A stretch of 64,000 bases of DNA from Phoronis australis (taxonomy: Eukaryota; Phoronida; Phoronidae): assembly GCA_002633005.1 (NCBI GenBank), contig NMRA01000231.1:312082-376081 (forward strand). The letters run 5' to 3'. The notes under the pieces are model-generated. The model saw only the letters and a list, made by a program, of their open reading frames with translations. It did not search any database and had not been told where the DNA came from. Within the stretch, counting starts at the first letter, position 1. Each line of letters begins with the position of its first letter. This document shows positions 1 through 9,700 of this stretch, piece after piece. Position numbers and translations under genes: made by a program.

Positions 1-38
1 TGTTGCCCCCTTAAATATCTAGGCAATGTACAACTCAC

Positions 39-136
39 GTTTTTAACAGCTGGTTACCAAGCGGGCGAATTCCACCGGTGCTGGCACTTGCAAAGTCGGC
101 CCTGACGGCGGCAATATCTTCTCCTGACATGGGCAT
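39..136 (-). CDS. Putative first coding exon of an unidentified gene leaving the window
   Basis: Read leftwards, an ATG at 136-134 (context CCAAGATGC, second in-frame ATG at 130-128) opens 32 codons ending LGNQLLK plus two bases, followed by a strong GTGAGT donor at 38. The peptide starts MPMSGEDIAAVRADF and shows no signal peptide or motif I recognise. A TATAAATA box lies about 60 bases upstream of the ATG. The ORF is too short to be listed by length alone; the promoter, start context and donor together are the evidence. It may be chance, since the next exon lies outside the window. Confidence 0.4.
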
Positions 137-198
137 CTTGGCAATAGGGTTTCTTTGTCTTCCCGAGTGAGTGAGTGCTGTATCAAGGCCACAGACGG

Positions 199-206
199 TA
201 TTTATA
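199..206 (-). promoter_or_regulatory. TATA box of the putative gene at the left edge
   Basis: The minus strand reads GCGTATAAATACC here. About 30 bases downstream (near 176) is a CAGCACTCAC context that could be the start site, giving a 5' UTR of about 40 bases before the ATG at 136. The spacing is right for a TATA promoter. Confidence 0.4.
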
Positions 207-209
207 CGC

Positions 210-1842
210 TCCGTGCTGGCGATATATTTAGTCGCGTTTGCAGATGCCAGCGTACGAACTCTGGGAAGCTATCTGCCGCTGCTGAGACGAATTGGGTAAA
301 TTTGGTAGGCGGTCCATGAAAAGTTTAAAGCATTTACGAGGATTCTCTGTGATAGTTACATATGACATAACGGCTCATCGAAGTCATAATTATTTCCTAG
401 GCCGTTTTTGGGTGAAATGTTGCCTTGTAGTACTTCCCGGGGGGGGTTAAATTTTTGCTGTTGGAATCTTGAAAACACGAGTGTTGCAAACAAGGCCAAC
501 GGCTTTACGGCAGTATAATACTGACACAAAAATCATCAGTTGTGCTTCTGAAATAATTTGAAACTCCATGGAGTCGATATCGACTCTTTGTCGGTTCATA
601 TTTCTTGTCTTTTTAGGGTGCTTGATGAAATTTAGCATAATTAAATACCGTGTACATAATTGAAAAAAATGTAGTCAGTTACTACCAAATACAACCTTTA
701 GGTAGATATTCTGTCTTAACACATTTGGAAACGTGACCACCAGTGAAAATCTCTAGATCTTTTTCTTGAATATATTGTTTTCGTGTTCGCTAATAAATCC
801 AAAACCTTATGGTTATGTAGGGCCCTAGAGATAACCAAATTTGTCCAATGAAGAATACCATATATCCAAACTCTGGCTGATCGGATTATGAAAGTCAGAT
901 ATCCTTCATTTACTGTTTTCCAAAATGCGTTTAGTAATCGTTTTTAAAATATTCCACTTTGCATGAGGAGCTGTCAAAAATAGAACTGTTGAGAATTTCA
1001 TGAAAAAAATAGTTGCATAAAACGACATCGAAATGATACTTTAGAAAACTGTAAACGCGTTTTTGAGATCTCGTCCTGAATTGAAATCGTTGTAACAGTT
1101 TTGCCATGACTACATCTTGCTTTTTTGCTCAATTTTACCACAACGACATGGGTCACGTGGTCCTGACAGAGTTAAAATCTATAGTTTTGTAGATATTTTG
1201 TAAAAATGTAGATAAGATCCCACACAATCTTAAACCTATACATCCGGGTCTTTATTACATTTTATGTGTGCAAGAAGTATGCTAATTTCTACCTCCCGGA
1301 CACCATCCGCCAAAGTATTATGCTTTGGATTTCTTCCAGAGTAGCACAGTGCTAGGTGCTTTGTTAATGTTGGTGCCGTGTTTCGATCGTGCACACAGGT
1401 TGAGAAATGCAGTTAGTTCATGAGTAACGCTTGAGTTATTTTTATAATTAAAATTACTTATTGTTTTGGAATTCATTCAATGAACTGCTTTTAAGAGAAA
1501 TTTAACAGATGTAAGCATTGATTGGTGATTTGATCATTTCGCGTTCGTCTGAGATCATGTTTTGTGAAATAATTGAGTTAGGAATGTGTGTAATCTTTTA
1601 GCATTTCTCGATCTTGAAAAATGGCAAGCAAATAAAGTTTGTGTTGAATAAGTCTTCAATATGAAATGTTCTCTTTATCCCAATTAGTCACTTAACGCGT
1701 CACCCCCCTGCAGCCCTATACGAATGAACATTTTTAGTTGTTCTCCGTGATCACGTAGCTTCATCCTGGCGGCAGCCGTTCTGATATTTGTGTACGGATT
1801 ATTTTGAAAACGGATCATAGGCCAATGACGTAGTAAATTTAT

Positions 1843-1885
<43 letters not shown>

Positions 1886-3468
1886 TCTCTCCGTTCAAGT
1901 TATTGTACACATACATGTACACGTTGTCTGCAGCACAGTAGTTGCCTAAATATCACAGCAAAATTTTCAACTCCGGATACTCCACCGCCTGTCAGAATTT
2001 GACATACCCTTCCATAGCCTCTCTCGCGGTTGACGCTACTCCTGAGGGACAACTGTGAGACGGACCCCTACTTGTGCGGGATTCTAAGCTGCACTAAATA
2101 CAAGTAGCTCAGTTATCGTAATAGGTAATTTGGCATTGGACTCGGTAGGTTACGTTGTGTTGTAGATCAAGTCCTGGGAATTGTTTCATGGAAAGTGAAA
2201 TAAGAATTAAAACAGAAATTGTTCTTACCCTTCCCCTTCGCAATTGCTGAATAAAGGTTTAGCCAAATGATTACGAGCACATTACAGTCTGGCGATTATT
2301 TATAGAAATTGTTTCAGTAACTTTGCAGTTGTGTGCATTTTCTCAGAGACTTTGCCCTTTGATCAAATGATATTTAATTATGTTTTTTTTAAAATAGTTG
2401 TTGGGAGCCCTAAAGTCTAAAGTCACTTTTCATGAAACATGCCCGAGACGGTTTGTCCTGACGCCTTGTTCTGATTTACATGTTTTCTTGTATTTGGCAG
2501 AAAAATAAAATAACTAAAATAGTCTACTCCCAAAATGTTCTAGCTGTAGCAGGTGAGTATTGCAAACGGATTGAAAGACTTGAATACACGGATCAGCACG
2601 TCAGCAATAAAAACGATTTATTCTTTCCTTATCACAGACCCAAATAACAATTTCATAACCAGTGCACTTACCTGAACCCAGATCATGCCAGCAATTTCCT
2701 TACTGTCGTGTATTGTAGGTCCTAACTCATACGTTTTTACTCGTTTCATACCATTAGAATTTTCAAATTGACTTTACTTAAACCTGGGATTCAAATTTGG
2801 CTATAACTATTAGGCTTAAATGTTTAGTGTCGAGCAATGGTGGAATACCATGGGACATACATGTATGTACAATTATGTCTCATGGGACATACTCTACAAG
2901 AATGTCCCTTGTAATGCGCTTTATCGACAGCATCCGGGCTTCTAAAAAACATATCAACGGTTCCCTGGAAACGAATCTAATAAATACTCACTACGCGCGA
3001 ATAAAGCAACAACAAACTACAAAATTTAATTCTTTTCTTGTAATGAGTTATTAAGCCATAATTACAGCAGTTACGGCGATTGCAATCCCGTCTTCGATCC
3101 CAAAAAATAAGTTACGATTTCAACCACTTAGCATTACCTCAAATTATTCTTTTGTCAAATTAGAGGTGACTTGAGGGATTGGATGCAAGTGACAGTTCCT
3201 TATTGCTGTGCTCAAGGCCAGGTTTAACAAGTTGGCTGGCCAGGGCATGTCATTTCATGCGCCGAACACAACTGCTATTTCCTCAGTTACAAACTGAAAA
3301 TTCACTTTTAACCTGACTAAGGAGCAACTTCAGACCAACGGTGAATGGAATAAATCAAGCGTTCGCTTCTTGAACAGAAAGCAAGTTATACCCGCTCTAA
3401 AAACAGCAGAACAGTTTGTGTTGTGCCCTAGGCCTACTTTGAAAACGTTTGAATGTAAGAACGTTTTC
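210..3468. other. Intergenic, no gene seen
   Basis: AT-rich sequence between the putative left-edge gene and the end of the oxidoreductase gene. It contains a CT microsatellite. No ORF with recognisable protein similarity and no RNA gene was found. The nearest AATAAA for the oxidoreductase transcript on the minus strand is near 2617-2622, about 850 bases past the stop, so the 3' end is uncertain. Confidence 0.6.
1846..1891. repeat. (CT)n microsatellite
   Basis: About 45 bases of nearly pure CT dinucleotide, with one CCC interruption near the right end. Confidence 0.95.
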
Positions 3469-3708
3469 TTATAAAACGCAGTGGACGAGACACAACACGA
3501 TGCTGACAACGGTCATCGATGCGTGAGCAAACATTGTGATCCCGCCGTTGTCTCCAACGCAATGACGACAAGTGAGCACGTGACTGGGATCCCATTTCTT
3601 TTTCAGTGTCAGCAATTTGTCGTAGTTGTCTCCCCAGTAGTATTTTTTCCAATCAGATTTCCTGGCATCTGGTTCATTAATATACCCACTCGACACGTGC
3701 TTGTAGAG
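3469..3708 (-). CDS. Oxidoreductase exon 7 (BBE domain and hydrophobic C-terminus)
   Basis: Starts in phase 0 at LYKHVSSGYINEPD, followed by DWKKYYWGDNYDKLL and KKKWDP, the signature of the berberine-bridge C-terminal domain. It then reaches CRHCVGDNGG and ends with SMTVVSIVLCLVHCVL and TAA. The hydrophobic tail directly after a small-residue segment is what a GPI-attachment signal looks like. Confidence 0.88.
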   Translation of the reverse strand, partial: LYKHVSSGYINEPDARKSDWKKYYWGDNYDKLLTLKKKWDPSHVLTCRHCVGDNGGITMFAHASMTVVSIVLCLVHCVL

Positions 3709-6700
3709 CTAAAATGAAAACACCGGACAAGGTACAAAAACGTGCATGAGTCACAATTTCCAAACGAACTTTAAAAAATGTACTACGGCAAAGTGAAGGC
3801 CTACTGGGCTGGCTTTATGAAAATCAGTTTGATGTTCTGGTGATGTTGAAATTGTTACTAGGCCTACTGCATAAATTTCCTACGTTACACCAGGGCAGTA
3901 GAAACGGGTTCGCGGTAATAATTTGAAATGTCAGATGGGGTTGAAACCTTGTGGCGACCGCAAGAGTTGAGAAATTGGCAACGATGGGGAGTGGGTGAAA
4001 ACTAGTGGCGACGGGGAGGGGAAATAGTGCCTGGCAAGGTCAAATTAAGATTCCCTCGGGAATGTAGCCTAGTTTAGTCTATATTTTTTTACCACTTGAT
4101 TGCCAACAGTGGTGAATCACCAACTCGTACCTTCTTTGCAGCCTCCAAGGCGACGTTAATGACCCTCTGGTCTTGGTCAGGGGATGGAGATGTCGTGCCA
4201 CAACTTAGAGCCATGTCACCACGGCGTAAACCCGAAACTACCGACGCAGAATCGTCACTGAAATCAGTTGCCCTACCTAAAATTTAAAAAATAACGTCTA
4301 CATTAAGGTGACTGTGGACAGGTCTACGGAGGATGAAACATGACAAACAGAACCCATGACTAACAGGCAGGTGTATGCAATTAAACCTCTAATTAAAGTC
4401 AGTCTCCGCACAGTGGCGTGCAGAGGCTTAGCGATGGCCGGGGCTATTAAGGGAGATGCCTCTCTTTCAAGTTGTTAAAGCCTACTACTAAGAAAAAAGT
4501 GGGAAAGATCGCTAAAGTAGGAAGTTTGTTCATTTTAACAACAAACCAGTCACAATTTCAAGAGGTTTATTCATATTGATTCAGTTTATGCCCCCCTCTC
4601 CCCATTGTGGATGCCCGAGGCCGTTGCCTCGATCATCGTCCCTCCCCCTCTAGCTTCTACATGCCTCTGTCACTGCACGTATAGGGGAAACGACTATCGT
4701 CAGCGAGTCATCGGCGTCTGGATCAGGTAAGTGGCATGTAAATATACAATCCACGTGACTACGGCAAATTTTTGCACGTTTTGGACACTTTTTAAGCAAA
4801 TTTATTTCGAATGCGAGGTGGACTGGGTTCCGTAGCCGGGAGCTTGTCGGAACCTCGCGAAAACATCACGCAAAATCACGAGAGCAAGTGTTACGTGAGT
4901 GAGCGTGGGACCATCCGGAAAATCTTGTGTATTTTCGCAGCTTGACTCTCTCGGAGTTTAACTTTATATTTCCGTATGCCAGTGCGAACTTCAGTTTGAA
5001 AGCCGCATGCCCAGATAACGTTCACCTCCGAAAGAAAATTTGAGTGTTATGGATGACTCCAGTGCCCGGTTACATGAAACAGTCCCAAATATGGACACAG
5101 CTGAGTTCCCTAAATCTACTGCGTACTTGTGAGCTTGTGAAAACACTAATTGTCCTTTCTTATGCTGTTTAAGTCTCATTACCACGTCAATTTTTACTTT
5201 GATACGAATCGAGAGGAAACTATAAACTGAATTCTCAATATTATTAAAAATAAGTAGGGATCTGTTTATGCAACGCACCTAATTTAAGGACTAAATCTCA
5301 ACTATTATGACTTAATTATGGGCTCAGTTTTCAGTTATATTACTAGAAAATGTTATTAGTCAAGAAGGAAATCATAATCAAGATAAAATGATAGAAAAAT
5401 ATGACATCTGTGAGTGAACAGATAAACAAGTACGCACAAAATTTAGGTAACTTAGGTGAGTCCCTATTTGGAACTGTGTTTCATGCAACCGGGCACGTAT
5501 CTTTCAGCGTATCCTAGCAACACGGCGGCTATTGAGCTGATCACCGAGAAGGGATGCTGAGTTACGTAATATAAGTCATTTTTGCTTCCATAAGCGAAAA
5601 TTTCTATATAGCTGCAATTGCTTCGCGAACGTATTGGGTTTACGTAACACGGAACACGAGGCTTCAAAAAGATTCAATTAATAAATCATCTGCGTTTGAA
5701 AAATTTCACAAACCTCCAACAAGAGTTCCAGTGCAGACCAAAAGAACTTTGTTATCGACAGCAGTCACCAATGAGTCCACCAAGTCGTCTGCTAAGGAAT
5801 CCGACCAATCAGTGCTCTGAATGGTGCCGCTGTAAATGAACACGCGCGACCAGGTTGCGTCATTGTTGTTCTTCCACATTTCCCAAAAGCTGTTGTAGCT
5901 AGAAATGTTGCATTTCGAGTACGCCCAGCTGGGACCCCACGCACGCAGGTCTTTACTTGTCTCTTCGGCGTGACTGTAGTTTCCCCAGTGAACCATAGAA
6001 ACTGTGATGTACCCAAAGTGTATTCCAGTGCCTTAATAACAAAGAAAATATGAATTAAACGAAAAACACGAACAATTGCGGAGATATATTTTTCAAATGT
6101 TATTTCATGAAATACATGGGTGCGTTCTACCACATCTACATGTACTTCCTAGTGAAATCTCCATGAGGGATATTAGTTGGTTTCTTTAAGATGTTGGCGA
6201 ACAGCACCACGGGTTTGCGTATGATGCCTCGTTTTGACACACACGCCAACAACAATACAAATCAGATGTCAGTCATTCCCACATTTCTGGAACTATCAAT
6301 AAAGTACAATATCGGAATTCATGACGTCACTGTTGCATAGGTATGCAATTGGACAATTCTTTTTTGTGGTGGGAATTGTAATCTTAGGTGAATTTTGGAC
6401 GTAAAAATTAAGTCCTCGTGTTTTGGTTAAAGTCCTGTTTTTCATCACAGGTTGTTAAACGCTCGCAAAAATTATTTGTTATTAAGTTTGTAGACAAGGT
6501 CAGTATGTAAGCTGAAGACAGAGGATTTCGCGTATTTGTAAGTAACCTCTGAAATAAAGAGTCTGTAACATGCTTTGGCTTTATACATGTAAAAGGACTA
6601 TTTTTTGATGAACTAGTTTCGTATCGAAAATAAACCGGTGTATGCAAAAAGTATCGTGGCGTGGGAATAACACTGCATAATGCGGGTTATGTGAGCCCCC

Positions 6701-9700
6701 AAGGTACGCCATTATTTCAAAGGTCAGCTATTTGCAGAGTTTTTGTTTTCACATTTTCAAGTCAATGAATACAATTGCACTTTTTTAGCGAAAATGATGT
6801 TCAAAAAGCATTGTCGTTTAATTCCTGTTACATTTACACATTAGCATAGGAGCATGCAAATACATCTTTAATAGTGGGGTCATGGTGTGCAAAACACCCA
6901 GTCACCTACGTAAACCATAATCTGCTCGAGTATAAAATAATACTTCGTACTTAAGTAGAAAGGAAAATGTTAAAAACAATTTCAATTTGGATTTTGAGCA
7001 AAGCGATAAGACCCTGGTCAATGTTTCGTTTGAAAAGCCAGAAAATTTGCTTTCAACAGCGAGTGCATGGACCATTGCAACTGTTACTAACCTGGAACAG
7101 CTGGTGACGTCAGTACATAACCACCCCACTCTCTGGGTAGTGTTTTCACAAAGCTTCCGAAAAATTTAAAGAACTTGCGGCCTGGTTCCGACTCTCGCGC
7201 GCTGGTATCGAACAGCCAGGTGCACAACATGTGTTGGAAGTTCGAGGGTGGTAAGTGAATCTTGAACTTTACTTTGGTGACTATTCCGAAAGTGCCACCG
7301 CCTGCAATGTACATGTAAGTGTGAGCAACGGGATCAACAGTTCTGGGATCGATGATGACGTTCAACACAAGCTCTGCTCTAGAGCTTTTAGTCCCCTTTA
7401 CTGTAATTTTGAATATTCTCAAATAAACTCGACCTAGGAAAATTCCATCTTAAAAGTGGTTCAGACAGTTTCCAAAATTTACACAATACTTTGAAATATG
7501 AATAACAGGAAATGAGTATCCTGGGAACTGACGATGTCTCGAGTGTACACCAGCACACAAAGGTGAAAGCGCTGACAAATGAACTTAACTTTTGCCAAGA
7601 TTTGGAGGGTGTCGTAACCGGCGAGTCAGTTGAGTATTCAGAAAAATCCGAACGTTGCAGTCACTCTGGAATTTGAGACAACTGTTGCATTCCCTGACTT
7701 CGTTGGCCTAAAGCTGCAATTTCTGCAGCAAAAAACACGAGGCCGAGACTTTAACATGCTTAAAAATCGTGTTGTGAAAATCACTTGCGAAACTCTTACA
7801 AAACGGGCATCCAGTGTATTTCTTCAAAACAACCAGGTTAATGATCTCCAAGTTACTAGAATAACAAAAGCCTCACCGCCTCCTCTAAGAGCCCAAAAAA
7901 GATCGGCATCATTGCTCGCGTTTATTGCTCCATTGGACTCCGTGAAGTTCCAACCATCTTTCGTCACGACACCAACGGCACCATTTGCAGTGACCAAGTG
8001 AATAGCGATGACGTTGTCAACAGCTAATCCTAATTTTCGCGTCATAGGACTGTGACCGCCTCCTAGCGTGTAGCCACCCATACTAACCAAGGGAGACGCA
8101 CCGCCTACGATGACCCGTTTATATTTTTCATCCAGCTGAAAAAAAAAAACAATGAGAAAATGCACATTCAAAAGAGCGGTAAGCGAATTTAGGCAATTCT
8201 AAAAATCTTCCAGTTTGAAACGCATAGGAGTACATAGCATTGGAACTACGTAACTTCTTACTTATGACCGTAAGACTACGTGAAGTACTTCTTTCTGAGC
8301 GAATGTTTTTAACTTTTCAAATTAAGAAATCGTGAGATCAGACAGTGATGGTACATTTGAGAGAACTATGAAGTGTTGAGCAATTGCTTAACTGGCGAAG
8401 CTACAGTAAAGCCCTCTCCTTAAATGGAAGAATATTTTACAGGTAAATTCGACGCCCTGGATTTCAACGAAATTGTCTGGCAGATAACGACAAGAGTTAG
8501 CATTTAGTAATAAAATCACAAAACAATGAATTTTGTTATTTTATAGATCCTGTCAAAGCTAATAACATGACGTCTATCCCGCCCAACAACAGTTCCTAAA
8601 ATGAGTTTTTGACAGCAAACCGATGATGTACCTTGAACACTGATTAAACATTAACCGTGTAACAACGGAGTTCCAAAATGAATCCCGCAGCTACCCAGGG
8701 AATCAGGACGCGGGAAAAGTTAAACACCACGACGTCCTTCGTCTTTAATTCCACAAGCATTCGTTGCTAATTACAGCATTACTTCTTTTTCATGAGCTTG
8801 CTATATTTATAGAGCACATCAACGATTTGCGGACAATAAGCAAGAAAAGGGCTTGCGGAATAAACACTAGAGCTCATGATCACCTGCATAATAATCATGA
8901 AACAGGCCCAGTGCGAAACAAGTTCACATTCATAACGTTTTGAAAATATTTTTATTGTATTAGAGTTGGGTGTGAATTATGTGGTATTCGACACTTGGAA
9001 TCCTGGTCATACCACTCAGTCTGTAATAGTTAGTTACCACCCACCAACCCCACCTTCCCGATTAAAGCCTATATATGCCTGCGGTTATCTGTAAAATTCT
9101 CAACGTGAATCCGCTGGTTGTATATGAATCATCAATTACCTCTTTATAGACTCGGCCCCAGTTGTTTCCCACACCTAGTTCTGCCGTGCCACCGGGTCCA
9201 TGTTGAATGTCGTTCAGGTCGACCTTGATACTTCTGAGATTGTACAAATTGATTTGAAGACTTCCAGCCGCGATGTTTCTACGAAACGAGATAGACATGT
9301 AATGATTCTTGCAGAAATAATTCTCATCCCTTCTTNCCGTTTATATTTTTCATCCAGCTGAAAAAAAAACAATGAGAAAATGCACATTCAAAAGAGCAGT
9401 AAGCGAATTTAGGCAATTCTAAAAATCTTCCAGTTTGAAATGCATAGGAGTACATAGCATTGGAACTACGTAACTTCTTACTATGACCGTAAGACTATGT
9501 GAAGTACTTCTTACTGAGCGAATGTTTTTAACTTTTGAAATTAAGAAATCGTGAGATCAGACAGTGATGGTAAATTTGAGAGAACTATGAAGTGTTGAGC
9601 AATTGCTTAACTGGCGAAGCTACAGTAAAGCCCTCTCCATAAATGGAAGAATATTTTACAGGTAAATTCGACGCCCTGGATTTCAACGAAATTGTCTGGC

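Noticed and set aside
7824-8171. Longer ORF around exon 3 with its own ATG
   Set aside because: The ATG lies in the intron upstream of the T-rich acceptor, and the C-terminal extension past 7877 is intronic; the exon limits follow the splice sites.
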